Of a stretch of DNA of 64,000 bases, positions 32,391 to 41,379 are shown piece after piece (positions within the stretch are counted from its first letter, which is position 1; each line of letters starts with the position of its first letter). The position numbers and the translations under genes were made by a program. The stretch comes from Algicola sp. (GTDB lineage: Bacteria; Bacteroidota; Bacteroidia; Flavobacteriales; Flavobacteriaceae). The notes beneath the pieces were generated by a model. It saw only the letters and a list, made by a program, of their open reading frames with translations, ran no database searches and had not been told where the DNA came from. The stretch lies in NCBI GenBank assembly GCA_018222915.1, contig JAAEZI010000001.1:77082-141081 (forward strand), written 5' to 3'.

Positions 32391-35210
32391 ATGAGTTACC
32401 ATTTTAATGAGATTGAAGCCAAATGGCAAGACTATTGGGCAAAAGAACAGACTTTTAAGGCTGAAAATCATAGTGACAAACCAAAGTACTATGTGCTAGA
32501 TATGTTCCCTTACCCTAGTGGTGCAGGCTTGCACGTTGGTCATCCATTAGGCTATATAGCGAGCGATATCTATGCACGTTATAAGCGTCATAAAGGATTT
32601 AATGTCTTGCATCCACAAGGCTATGATAGTTTTGGGTTGCCTGCAGAGCAGTATGCGATTCAAACAGGACAGCATCCAGCTATTACGACTGAAACGAATA
32701 TTAAGACCTATCGTCGTCAATTGGATCAAATTGGATTTTCATTTGATTGGAGTCGTGAGGTACGAACAAGTAATCCTGAATATTACAAATGGACTCAGTG
32801 GATTTTCATGCAGTTGTATGAATCCTACTTCTGCAATGATTCCCAAATGGCGAGACCTATTGATGAACTGGTGACTGTTTTTGAAGCCGAAGGGAATCAT
32901 CGCATAAATGCAGCATGTGATGATGGGATTGACCTATTCTCTGCGGAGGATTGGAAGGGTTTTACTTCGGAAGAACAACAAGAAATTTTACTGAAATATC
33001 GACTCACTTATTTGGCTGAAACGGAAGTGAATTGGTGTCCTGCGTTAGGAACAGTCCTGGCTAATGACGAAATCGTCAATGGCGTGTCTGAACGTGGAGG
33101 TCATCCTGTGGTTCGTAAAAAAATGACCCAATGGAGCATGCGTATTTCCGCTTATGCAGAACGTTTGCTGCAAGGGTTAGAGACGATCGACTGGACAGAT
33201 TCATTAAAGGAAAGTCAGCGTAATTGGATCGGAAAATCTGTTGGTGCTAGTGTGATTTTTAATGTCAAAGATCACAACGAAACCATCGAAGTGTTTACAA
33301 CACGACCAGATACGATTTTTGGGGTGTCTTTCATGACATTGGCTCCAGAACACGAGTTGGTTTCAACAATCACAACAGACGATCAAAAAGCGACTGTTGA
33401 AGCCTATATAGCAGCTACAGCAAAACGTAGTGAACGTGATCGTATGGCCGATGTTAAAACCATTTCAGGTGCGTTTACAGGTGCATATGCTGAACATCCT
33501 TTTACCAAAGAATCCATTCCTATTTGGATTGGCGACTATGTGTTGGCAGGCTATGGAACAGGGGCAGTGATGTCAGTACCATGTGGTGATCAACGTGATT
33601 ATGATTTTGCCAAGCATTTCGATATTCCTATTCCGAACATTTTTGAAGGCGTAGATATTTCCGAAGAAGCCTTTTCAGATAAGGAAAAAACAATCATAGC
33701 GAATAGTGATTTCCTAAATGGCATGAGTTATAAGAAAGCCACCAAACGTGCTATTTATGAATTGGAACAAATAGGGCAAGGGGAAGGAAAAACAAATTAT
33801 AGGTTACGAGATGCCGTATTTTCACGCCAGCGCTATTGGGGCGAACCCTTTCCAGTCTATTATGTGAATGGCATGCCGCAGATGATTGATAAACAATATT
33901 TACCTGTTGTATTACCAGAGGTTGAAAAATATTTACCTACGGAAGAAGGAGAGCCACCTTTAGGACGTGCCGATGTTTGGGCTTGGGATACCCAAAAAAA
34001 TGAAGTCGTAGCTAATGCGTTCATTGATGACAAAACGGTATTTCCTTTAGAATTGAATACGATGCCAGGTTGGGCAGGAAGTTCTTGGTATTTCTTTAGA
34101 TACATGGAAGAAACTGCAAAGCGAGGTGATGTTTTTGCGAGTGAAGACGCTTTGAAGTATTGGGAAAATGTCGATTTGTATATTGGTGGTAGTGAACATG
34201 CTACTGGTCATTTGCTCTACGCGCGATTTTGGACGAAGTTTTTAAAAGATCGCGGCTTTGTGACTGTTGACGAACCTTTTAAGAAGTTGATCAACCAAGG
34301 AATGATTTTGGGGACGAGTGCCATTGTTTATAGAGTGTCAGGTACAAATAAATATGTTTCCAAAGGACTGAAAAATGACTATAACACAGAAGAAATTAGA
34401 GTTGATGTCAATTTAGTAGATGCTTCTGATGAGATAAATGTAGACGCTTTAAAAGAGTGGCAACCACAATTTAAGGATGCCGATTTTATTCTGGAAGATG
34501 GAAGGTATGAAGTTGGTCGTGAGGTTGAAAAAATGTCTAAACGTTGGTTCAACGTCGTTAATCCAGACCAAATTTGCGAGCAATATGGTGCTGATAGTCT
34601 ACGTCTCTATGAAATGTTTCTAGGACCACTAGAGCAAGCGAAACCTTGGAATACGGCTGGTATTACTGGTGTGCATGGCTTTCTAAAAAAACTTTGGAAA
34701 TTGTATGTGGATGACAGCGGTTTGAAAGTCACTGATGCCGAGCCTACCAAAGACCAATTGAAAACCTTACATAAAACCATCAAAAAAGTAGAAGAGGATA
34801 TCGAGAATTTCTCTTTTAATACTTCTGTCTCAACCTTTATGATTGCGGTGAATGAACTCACTGCTCAAAAGTGTACAAGTCAGGATATTCTAGAACCTTT
34901 ATTGATTTTAATTTCGCCATATGCGCCTCATATTGCTGAAGAACTTTGGAGCCGTTTGGGTCATTCAGAATCTATAGCAACCGCTACTTTTCCTACATTT
35001 GAAGAAAAGCATTTGGTGGAAAGCACGAAAAACTATCCGATCTCTTTTAATGGTAAAATGCGTTTTACCTTAGAGTTACCAATGGATATGTCTAAGGATG
35101 ATATCGAGAAAACGGTAATGGCGCACGAGAAGACCATGGCACAATTGCAAGGTCGTGCACCTAAAAAAGTGATTGTAGTGCCTGGAAAAATTGTCAATAT
35201 TGTCGGGTAA
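32391..35210 (+). CDS. leuS: Leucyl-tRNA synthetase
   Basis: Charges tRNA-Leu. Class I motifs are HIGH as HVGH (residues 48-51, in PYPSGAGLHVGHPLGY) and KMSKR near residue 714 (EVEKMSKRWFNVVNPDQ). The CP1 editing domain (VFTTRPDTIFGVSFMTLAPEH; GTGAVMSVPCGDQRDYDFA) contains the TRPDT and GD..D residues that hydrolyse mischarged tRNA. The tRNA-binding C-terminal domain ends with GRAPKKVIVVPGKIVNIVG. 939 residues, normal length. A lipoprotein gene follows with a 1-bp gap. Confidence 0.98.
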   Translation: MSYHFNEIEAKWQDYWAKEQTFKAENHSDKPKYYVLDMFPYPSGAGLHVGHPLGYIASDIYARYKRHKGFNVLHPQGYDSFGLPAEQYAIQTGQHPAITTETNIKTYRRQLDQIGFSFDWSREVRTSNPEYYKWTQWIFMQLYESYFCNDSQMARPIDELVTVFEAEGNHRINAACDDGIDLFSAEDWKGFTSEEQQEILLKYRLTYLAETEVNWCPALGTVLANDEIVNGVSERGGHPVVRKKMTQWSMRISAYAERLLQGLETIDWTDSLKESQRNWIGKSVGASVIFNVKDHNETIEVFTTRPDTIFGVSFMTLAPEHELVSTITTDDQKATVEAYIAATAKRSERDRMADVKTISGAFTGAYAEHPFTKESIPIWIGDYVLAGYGTGAVMSVPCGDQRDYDFAKHFDIPIPNIFEGVDISEEAFSDKEKTIIANSDFLNGMSYKKATKRAIYELEQIGQGEGKTNYRLRDAVFSRQRYWGEPFPVYYVNGMPQMIDKQYLPVVLPEVEKYLPTEEGEPPLGRADVWAWDTQKNEVVANAFIDDKTVFPLELNTMPGWAGSSWYFFRYMEETAKRGDVFASEDALKYWENVDLYIGGSEHATGHLLYARFWTKFLKDRGFVTVDEPFKKLINQGMILGTSAIVYRVSGTNKYVSKGLKNDYNTEEIRVDVNLVDASDEINVDALKEWQPQFKDADFILEDGRYEVGREVEKMSKRWFNVVNPDQICEQYGADSLRLYEMFLGPLEQAKPWNTAGITGVHGFLKKLWKLYVDDSGLKVTDAEPTKDQLKTLHKTIKKVEEDIENFSFNTSVSTFMIAVNELTAQKCTSQDILEPLLILISPYAPHIAEELWSRLGHSESIATATFPTFEEKHLVESTKNYPISFNGKMRFTLELPMDMSKDDIEKTVMAHEKTMAQLQGRAPKKVIVVPGKIVNIVG

Positions 35211-35211
35211 T

Positions 35212-35694
35212 ATGAAATTGAAGTACCTTTTACTATTAGCTTTGTTCGCGCTCTTGAGTTGTTCTAAAGATGACGACAACTCAAAACAGGCGCCTGATCC
35301 TTATATCCTAGAAGCCATTATTGGTTCCTGGGCCTATGACACGGTAGCAGTCAATGGCACATTGTTTCTATATGAACACACTGATGGTTGTAATAAAGAC
35401 TTATTTCAGTTTTATAATGAAGAAGGAAAAGAATTTGACTTTGAAGAGGATTATGTGCTGAACTGTGATAATTGTGCTGATTGTGCGATAGCTTCAACAA
35501 ATTTGAAATGGGATTTATACGGAGATACGATCGACTTATATTTTGGAGAACAACTGGTAACTACTTTGGAAATACTAGAAGTAGACGAGACTATTATTAG
35601 ATATAAACGTTTTTATGATTTTGACCAAGATGGTATCGAAGACGTATTGGAAGTTACGGGAATTCCTTATGATCCAAATGATGAATTTAACTAA
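35212..35694 (+). CDS. Lipoprotein, lipocalin-like
   Basis: The signal MKLKYLLLLALFALLSCSKDDD has lipobox cysteine 17. The mature part begins ILEAIIGSWAYDTVAVNG and contains CNKDLFQFYNEEGKEF and FDFEEDYVLNC, a pattern of Bacteroidota lipocalin-like lipoproteins (GxW motif, small beta-barrel), with three or four Cys (CDNCADC) that could form disulfides. ATG 35212 follows the leuS stop by one base, so translation may be coupled. The lipocalin assignment is inference. Confidence 0.75.
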   Translation: MKLKYLLLLALFALLSCSKDDDNSKQAPDPYILEAIIGSWAYDTVAVNGTLFLYEHTDGCNKDLFQFYNEEGKEFDFEEDYVLNCDNCADCAIASTNLKWDLYGDTIDLYFGEQLVTTLEILEVDETIIRYKRFYDFDQDGIEDVLEVTGIPYDPNDEFN

Positions 35695-35706
35695 AACATA
35701 CGCATT

Positions 35707-36012
35707 TTGAAATTCAGCCTCATTGTTATTTTCGTTTTTTTAGTAACCGCTTGTCATAGCTCCAAGCATGAAATACAAGCAGTAGAAGTTTCCTGTGGTC
35801 AATGTCAGTTTGGCTTAACAAGTCAGAAGGGTTGTGATCTTGCAATACGAATAGGCGAGAACGCTTATTTTGTAGATGGCGCACATATCGATGATTTTGG
35901 TGATGCCCATGACAAGGATTCTGGGTTTTGTGAAGTCATTAGAAAGGCGGAGGTTTCAGGATCCTTGCAAGGTGATCGGTTTAAAATAGAAACTATAGCA
36001 CTAACAGAGTAG
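35707..36012 (+). CDS. DUF6370 family small lipoprotein
   Basis: 101 residues. The signal MKFSLIVIFVFLVTACHSS has lipobox cysteine 16 and a TTG start. The core VEVSCGQCQFGLTSQKGCDL and FVDGAHIDDFGDAHDKDSGF (then CEVIRKAEVSG) match DUF6370. Conserved Cys, His and Asp residues suggest a metal- or disulfide-stabilised periplasmic domain. 12 bp after the lipocalin-like gene; likely the same operon as leuS. Confidence 0.8.
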   Translation: MKFSLIVIFVFLVTACHSSKHEIQAVEVSCGQCQFGLTSQKGCDLAIRIGENAYFVDGAHIDDFGDAHDKDSGFCEVIRKAEVSGSLQGDRFKIETIALTE

Positions 36013-36014
36013 AC

Positions 36015-36371
36015 ATGTTACGAATCAAGAAATATGATAAATTGCTGTTGTTCTTTTTTGCAGCTATAGTCATTGGTTCTTTTCTAACATGGGCTTTTGA
36101 AGAGCGTTTCGACCCAGAACTTTGGCGTTCAAATCCGACATTGCGCTATAAAATGGCAGACGATATTATTGAAAACCGATTACTTATTGGCAAAACGAAA
36201 GAGGAAATCAAGCGTCTTTTGGGATTTCCGAGTAAATCGGCATTTGAAGGCAAGGATAATGTTGTGTATAGGATGGGAAGAGCACCAAGTTTTTTTGAGT
36301 CACAAACACAACTTTTAGTGATTGTCTTTGAAAACAATGAAGTCAAGGAAGTCTTTCAGACAGAGGAATAG
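36015..36371 (+). CDS. BamE/SmpA-like small membrane-anchored protein
   Basis: 118 residues with an N-terminal membrane helix (LLLFFFAAIVIGSFLTWAF) and a C-terminal domain beginning ENRLLIGKTKEEIKRLLGFP and ending LLVIVFENNEVKEVFQTEE. The G-K-(S/T)-x-x-E-(V/I)-x-x-L-L-G-x-P motif is the hallmark of the BamE/SmpA fold. No lipobox is seen, so it would be inner-membrane anchored. Assignment is by motif only. 2 bp after the DUF6370 gene. Confidence 0.7.
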   Translation: MLRIKKYDKLLLFFFAAIVIGSFLTWAFEERFDPELWRSNPTLRYKMADDIIENRLLIGKTKEEIKRLLGFPSKSAFEGKDNVVYRMGRAPSFFESQTQLLVIVFENNEVKEVFQTEE

Positions 36372-36525
36372 TTCACATCAAAATAGGTCATGAAAATCAA
36401 AATTTCAGAAAATCGGCCTATGAAAAATGCGAATTCCGTAAAAATTATCAAGTAGTTTAGAAGCCGAAAGTTTTCTTTAAAATTTCATTGTATTTTTCTT
36501 AGGGTAAACCATTAATAATAGCATT

Positions 36526-37623
36526 ATGATTATCGGTGTTCCCAAAGAAATTAAAAATAATGAGAGCCGTGTCGGTATGACACCATCTGGCGTTTTTGAA
36601 CTTACCCGAAATAACCATCAAGTTTACATACAATCATCCGCAGGCGAAGGCAGCGGATTTTTTGATTCTGATTATGAAGCGGTTGGTGCGCAAATTGTCA
36701 AGACCATCGAGGATGTTTATAGCTTAAGCGATATGATTGTAAAAGTCAAGGAACCCATTGCCGAAGAATATCCGCTCATTAAAAAAAATCAAATTGTCTT
36801 TACTTATTTTCATTTTGCCTCTAGTGAAGCTCTAACCCGCGCAATGATGCAAAGCCATGCTATTTGTATTGCCTACGAAACTGTAGAAGATCCAGATGGC
36901 AGTTTGCCGTTATTGACACCAATGTCTGAAGTAGCAGGAAGGATGGCCATTCAACAAGGGGCTAAATACTTGGAAAAACCAATTAAAGGACGTGGTGTAC
37001 TTCTAGGTGGAGTACCTGGAGTGCCACCTGGGAAAGTATTGGTTCTTGGTGCTGGTGTCGTCGGTATTCAAGCTGCAAAAATGGCGGCTGGACTTGGGGC
37101 ACATGTCACGATTATGGATATAAATATGAAGCGCTTAAGACATGTTAATGATATTATGCCAAGCCATGTTATTACCGAGTTCTCTAGTGAATTTAATATA
37201 CGAAAACGCATACAGACTCATGATTTAATTATTGGAGGTGTCCTAATTAAAGGAGGAAAAGCACCAAAGCTCATTACGGCAGATATGTTAAAACTTATGC
37301 GCCCAGGAACTGTAGTCGTGGATGTTGCTGTGGATCAAGGAGGTTGTTTCGAGACGACTAAGGCTACGACCCATCAAGATCCTACCTATATCATTGATGA
37401 TATTGTACATTATTGCGTGGCTAATATGCCAGGAGCAGTGCCCTATACATCCACAATGGCTTTAACGAATGTTACATTGCCATATGTTTTGAAATTAGCG
37501 AACAAAGGTTGGGAGATGGCCTGTCAGGAGGATCCAGTTTTGGACAAAGGCCTTAATATTGTTCATGGAGAGATTGTTTATAAGGGCATTGCTGAAGCTT
37601 TTGGTTGGGAATTAAGTTCTTAG
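36526..37623 (+). CDS. ald: Alanine dehydrogenase
   Basis: NAD-dependent reversible oxidative deamination of L-alanine to pyruvate and ammonia. It begins with the classical MIIGVPKEIKNNESRVGMTP. It then has the substrate residues in YFHFASSEALTRAM (catalytic His in FHFA), Rossmann loop VLGAGVVGIQAAKMAAGLG (about 172-190) and VVDVAVDQGGCFETTK (catalytic Asp). 365 residues, full length. Monocistronic with about 150 bp of non-coding leader upstream. Confidence 0.97.
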   Translation: MIIGVPKEIKNNESRVGMTPSGVFELTRNNHQVYIQSSAGEGSGFFDSDYEAVGAQIVKTIEDVYSLSDMIVKVKEPIAEEYPLIKKNQIVFTYFHFASSEALTRAMMQSHAICIAYETVEDPDGSLPLLTPMSEVAGRMAIQQGAKYLEKPIKGRGVLLGGVPGVPPGKVLVLGAGVVGIQAAKMAAGLGAHVTIMDINMKRLRHVNDIMPSHVITEFSSEFNIRKRIQTHDLIIGGVLIKGGKAPKLITADMLKLMRPGTVVVDVAVDQGGCFETTKATTHQDPTYIIDDIVHYCVANMPGAVPYTSTMALTNVTLPYVLKLANKGWEMACQEDPVLDKGLNIVHGEIVYKGIAEAFGWELSS

Positions 37624-37699
37624 TCACTGACATTTTTTCCTGCATCTAAGTTGGCTTACTTTTTGCTATCTTTAGTAGAACAATTTAATTCGAATAATT

Positions 37700-38404
37700 A
37701 TGAATGGAATGATGGGATACTACATATTGATTGGCGCAATAGCTCTAGTTAGCTGGTTAGTGAGTAATCAATTGAAACGAAAATTTGCGAAATATTCCAA
37801 AGTGCAATTACGCAATGGTATGAGTGGTCGTGAGATTGCTGAAAAAATGTTATCTGATAATGGGATTAGTGATGTTGAGGTTATTTCAGTGAGAGGACAG
37901 CTAACAGATCATTATAATCCAAAAAATAAAACTGTTAATTTAAGTGAAGCCGTTTACAATCAAAGAAATGCGGCGGCCGCAGCTGTGGCAGCTCATGAGT
38001 GCGGACACGCGGTACAGCATGCACAAGCCTATAGTGCTTTAAAAATGCGCTCAGCCTTGGTGCCAGTCGTTTCTGTGACTTCTGGAATGTCTCAATGGTT
38101 AGTTATTGGAGGTCTTATTTTGGGAGCCGCTGCTAACGTAGGATTTGGATTTTGGATTGCCGTGGCTGGATTAGTTTTTATGGGTGCTGCAACCTTGTTT
38201 AGTTTTATAACCTTGCCGGTGGAATACGACGCTAGTAATAGAGCTTTAGCTTGGTTAAAGAATAAGAATATGGTCACTCCAGAAGAGTATAAAGGTTCTG
38301 AGGATGCCTTAAAATGGGCAGCCCGCACGTATTTAGTTGCCGCTATTGGAGCATTAGCCTCATTGTTATATTGGGCCTTACAAGTTTTTGGAAGTAGAGA
38401 CTAA
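37700..38404 (+). CDS. Membrane zinc metallopeptidase (YugP-like, Zn_peptidase_2)
   Basis: Topology: N-terminal helix (YYILIGAIALVSWLVSN), cytoplasmic protease domain with HEcGH zinc motif (VAAHECGHAVQHA, about 97-109) preceded by DHYNPKNKTVNLSE, then two or three more helices (about 130-180 and 210-230). The third ligand is likely the Glu/Asp in LPVEYDASNRALAWL. Substrates are unknown. 234 residues. A TATCTTTA -7-like element is 25 nt upstream. Confidence 0.9.
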   Translation: MNGMMGYYILIGAIALVSWLVSNQLKRKFAKYSKVQLRNGMSGREIAEKMLSDNGISDVEVISVRGQLTDHYNPKNKTVNLSEAVYNQRNAAAAAVAAHECGHAVQHAQAYSALKMRSALVPVVSVTSGMSQWLVIGGLILGAAANVGFGFWIAVAGLVFMGAATLFSFITLPVEYDASNRALAWLKNKNMVTPEEYKGSEDALKWAARTYLVAAIGALASLLYWALQVFGSRD

Positions 38405-38427
38405 ACGTATAACCATGTAAAATATCG

Positions 38428-38466
38428 AAACCGAATAACATTATGGTGTTAATTCGGTTTTGTTTT
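38428..38466 (+). terminator. Terminator of the zinc peptidase gene
   Basis: Stem aaaccgaat (38428-38436) / attcggttt (38452-38460) extended by aaca/tgtt with one bulged A, then tgtttt. Confidence 0.7.
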
Positions 38467-38501
38467 ATTATTTTCGACTTAACTAAATTAATTTTATACT
38501 T

Positions 38502-39227
38502 ATGGATAACTCAACGGAAAGTCATTTTGATCAATTTGAAGGCAAAGTCTTGATAAATAGTCTCACCACGGAAGAACGAGTGGCATTTTATAAAAAAACC
38601 TATGCACATGTCGCTGGAGGTGTGCTTGTATTTATTGTATTTGAATGGCTGCTATTGCAAAGTGATGCCATTGTTGAATTTTCACTATCCATGTTGCAAG
38701 GTTGGCGATGGCTTATTATGCTCGGCGGATTTATGTTCGTTACCAATTATGCAGAAAGTACAGCTTTACGAACCAAAGACAAGAATAAGCAATATTTGGC
38801 TTATGGATTGTATATTTTGGCAGAAGCATTCATTTTTGTGCCCTTACTTTATATTGCGATTTTTTATATGGATTCAGGGACGGAAATGTTAAATCAGGCT
38901 GCCATAGTGACCTTGGCGTTGTTTACAGGTTTGTCGGCAGTAGTTTTTGTGACTAAAAAGGACTTTTCTTTTATGAAAACTGGACTCACAATAGGTTTCT
39001 TTATCGCACTCGGATTGATAGTCGCAGGCGCCTTATTCGGCTTTAATCTTGGCCTGTGGTTTTCAGTAGGGATGTGTTTATTAGCTGGCGGATCCATTCT
39101 GTATCAAACCTCTAACTTAGTACATAAATACTCTGAAGATGAATATATTCCGGCATCACTAGGATTATTTGCCTCTTTGATGTTACTATTTTGGTATGTA
39201 CTTCAGATATTCATGTCGAGAGACTAG
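38502..39227 (+). CDS. Bax inhibitor-1 (BI-1)/YccA-like membrane protein
   Basis: Seven membrane helices. The N-terminal FYKKTYAHVAGGVLVFI and the C-terminal LYQTSNLVHKYSEDEYIPAS, followed by LGLFASLMLLFWYVLQIFMSR, are typical of bacterial BI-1 (UPF0005). Members form pH-sensitive calcium leak pathways or modulate FtsH. 241 residues. The paired Asp residues near the C-terminus of the BI-1 pore are not obvious, so channel function is uncertain. Convergent with a response-regulator gene across a bidirectional terminator. Confidence 0.85.
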   Translation: MDNSTESHFDQFEGKVLINSLTTEERVAFYKKTYAHVAGGVLVFIVFEWLLLQSDAIVEFSLSMLQGWRWLIMLGGFMFVTNYAESTALRTKDKNKQYLAYGLYILAEAFIFVPLLYIAIFYMDSGTEMLNQAAIVTLALFTGLSAVVFVTKKDFSFMKTGLTIGFFIALGLIVAGALFGFNLGLWFSVGMCLLAGGSILYQTSNLVHKYSEDEYIPASLGLFASLMLLFWYVLQIFMSRD

Positions 39228-39251
39228 AATCTTAATGAAAAAAATATGATC

Positions 39252-39279
39252 AAAAAGCATTCTGAAAGGAATGCTTTTT
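39252..39279. terminator. Bidirectional terminator
   Basis: An 11-bp stem (aaaaagcattc 39252-39262 / gaatgcttttt 39269-39279) with A- and T-runs on both flanks, between convergent genes. Confidence 0.88.
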
Positions 39280-39284
39280 TGATA

Positions 39285-39959
39285 TTAAAACTTTTCTTCG
39301 AGGTTGACTAATTTATTCTGAATGGCATAAACGACCAATCCTGCTAAATTTTTGGATTCGGTTTTGAGTAAAAGGTTATTGCGATGTCCATCGACAGTTC
39401 GCGGACTTATAAACAGTTTTTCGGCAATCTCATTCGTTGTGTATTGCTTGCAAATGAGTTGTAATACCTCTTTTTCCCGTTTGGTGAAATAGGTGGTATC
39501 GAAAGCCGATTTCTTGGGGTCATTATTGTTTAATAAACCCTCATGGATAAACTTCATGACCTGCTCATCATAATAAAATCCTTTTTCAGACACCTCATTA
39601 ATTGTGGTTAACATGAGTTTTGGTGTACTATTTTTTGCCAAATAAGCAACGGCACCAATTGAAATCATATTGATAATGAAGGGTTTACTAAAATAGCTGG
39701 TTAAGGCAATGATTTTGATGTCTGGAAACTCTTTTCGAATAAGTTTGGTGGTTTCCACGCCATTGAGTCCAGGCATTTTTAGGTCGGTAATTACAATTTC
39801 GGGAATAGTGGATGCCGTCCGTAATTGCGCCATGAGATCGTTGCCATCTTCGGCATCGAATAAGATGTTTAAATGTTTCTCTTTATTCAAAATTGAGATG
39901 AGTCCTTGCCGAAATAGCAATTCGTCATCGGCAATGGCTATCGTTATTTTAGTATCCAT
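39285..39959 (-). CDS. LuxR/NarL-type response regulator
   Basis: ATG 39959 gives MDTKITIAIADDELLFRQGL. The receiver domain has the acidic pair D11/D12, phospho-acceptor D59 (IVITDLKMPG), T84-like (IALTSY) and K106-like (AYLAKNSTP). The C-terminal LuxR-type helix-turn-helix is FTKREKEVLQLICKQYTTNE then IAEKLFISPRTVDGHRNN. 224 residues. The start overlaps the histidine kinase stop by 11 bp, so the two are one operon and cognate. Confidence 0.93.
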   Translation of the reverse strand: MDTKITIAIADDELLFRQGLISILNKEKHLNILFDAEDGNDLMAQLRTASTIPEIVITDLKMPGLNGVETTKLIRKEFPDIKIIALTSYFSKPFIINMISIGAVAYLAKNSTPKLMLTTINEVSEKGFYYDEQVMKFIHEGLLNNNDPKKSAFDTTYFTKREKEVLQLICKQYTTNEIAEKLFISPRTVDGHRNNLLLKTESKNLAGLVVYAIQNKLVNLEEKF

Positions 39960-40755
39960 AAGATTGACAATTGATGGTGAATTTACTTCCTGTTTTCTTT
40001 GAGCTCTCAACAAAAAGCTGTCCGTTTAATATAGCAACTCTGCTCTTAATATTTTGTAACCCAATACCAGATTTTTTCTTGTCATCGGTCACGTCAAAGC
40101 CAATACCATTATCTTTGAATTTTAGAATAAAGCCTTGTTGCTCTTTTATGAGTTCCATTTTTAGCATATCGGCTTTCCCATGTCTTAAGGCGTTATTAAT
40201 AAGTTCTTGAGCAATTCTAAAAATATGAAGCTCACTGCTTTTATCCAATTGATCCAAAGTTTCGATGTGATGACTTATACGAATTGAGGTATTCGAAGTA
40301 AACTCATCAAATAATTCTTCCAAGGCCACTTTCAATCCAAATTTATCTAAGATAGGTGGCATAAGTTCATGGGCAATTTTCCTGGAGCTTTCCAAGGTTC
40401 TCGTCGTAATATCCAAAATGTGTTTTAAAGCTTCTTTTTGGTCATCGCCTATAGTTTTATCATCAATCAAAACGTTTGTTGTTAAGCTAACCACATTTAG
40501 TTTGGAGCTTATGGCATCATGTAAATCTTGCGCTATTCTATGGCGTTCTTCCTCTTGCACTTTAATAGTGGTTTGCAATATTTTTTTTTGATGATTGAGT
40601 TTGATGTTAACTTTTTCAACTTCTTTTTGTATAATTTTTTTTCTCGAATAATAAAAAAACAGAATGAGTCCTAGAGTCACTAGTACTAAAAAAATAATCC
40701 CGTATACTAAAGCTCCTATGATTTGCTCTTGGCTGGCAAAATTGATGTCTTCCAT
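39949..40755 (-). CDS. NarL-system sensor histidine kinase (HisKA_3)
   Basis: An N-terminal membrane helix (about 13-36) is followed by a coiled coil. The HisKA_3 phospho-acceptor is H79 in EERHRIAQDLHDAISSKL, and the HATPase domain has HIFRIAQELINNALRHGKA, DNGIGFD and GIGLQNIKSRVAIL. It has no periplasmic or cytoplasmic sensor of its own. Sensing is probably delegated to the multi-pass protein whose gene overlaps it by 40 bp. 268 residues. Confidence 0.92.
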   Translation of the reverse strand: MEDINFASQEQIIGALVYGIIFLVLVTLGLILFFYYSRKKIIQKEVEKVNIKLNHQKKILQTTIKVQEEERHRIAQDLHDAISSKLNVVSLTTNVLIDDKTIGDDQKEALKHILDITTRTLESSRKIAHELMPPILDKFGLKVALEELFDEFTSNTSIRISHHIETLDQLDKSSELHIFRIAQELINNALRHGKADMLKMELIKEQQGFILKFKDNGIGFDVTDDKKKSGIGLQNIKSRVAILNGQLFVESSKKTGSKFTINCQSYGY

Positions 40756-41363
40756 TCCATTAAGATAAGTAACATGTAAATTACGTATAAAACTTTATTT
40801 ATGAACCAAATATTCTTGACAGCTCTGTTGTTTGTGTAAATGGATAAGTAATCTCCTAAAATAAAAATGAGCGTACTCGTAGTAATGTAAATTAAAATCC
40901 CAGCGTTGATATACATAAACCGGTTGGGTTCGTTTAATGAATTGTAAAGATGAATAATTGAGTAAACGACCAATGGCAGCGATGTGATAAAAATTTCTGT
41001 TAAGTTAAACCGATATAAGAGTTCAGGATTGCTTATATATTTGAAAGCTAAAATGGCCATAATGACACCAAGCACAATCATCAAATATTTTTTTTGCTTT
41101 GGCTTAAACAATGATTTGTAGAAAAATGTCAGAAATAAAAACTGACTGATAAAATAGACATGGGATAAAAACAAATTGTTGATTCTTAGCTTATTCAATA
41201 TAAACGCAGTTAAAGATGTGAGTAGTGAAACAACTAAATACCACGAAAAAAACTTATAAGCCATGGTTTTTTTTAAAGTACCATAGCTTATAAGGTATAG
41301 AACTGTATTGATTAAAATTAATACAATTCCAAGGTATTCGAAAAAGGTATTTGTCAATTTCAT
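40716..41363 (-). CDS. Multi-pass membrane protein, probable sensory partner of the kinase
   Basis: About seven membrane helices in 215 residues (e.g. YLGIVLILINTVLYLISYG, FSWYLVVSLLTSLTAFIL, YLMIVLGVIMAILAF, AGILIYITTSTLIFILG). The terminal LYVIYMLLILMEWKTSI leads straight into the kinase gene, with a 40-bp overlap. The layout resembles the 7TM sensory modules (7TMR-DISM-like) that precede histidine kinases in fused form. No ligand motif. Function inferred from context. Confidence 0.8.
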   Translation of the reverse strand: MKLTNTFFEYLGIVLILINTVLYLISYGTLKKTMAYKFFSWYLVVSLLTSLTAFILNKLRINNLFLSHVYFISQFLFLTFFYKSLFKPKQKKYLMIVLGVIMAILAFKYISNPELLYRFNLTEIFITSLPLVVYSIIHLYNSLNEPNRFMYINAGILIYITTSTLIFILGDYLSIYTNNRAVKNIWFINKVLYVIYMLLILMEWKTSILPAKSKS

Positions 41364-41379
41364 CTACACCAATTAATTT

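Noticed and set aside
36372-36525. Hairpin ataggtc...ggcctat before ald as a terminator or regulatory element
   Set aside because: Large loop of about 30 nt, one G-U pair and no T-run; not convincing.
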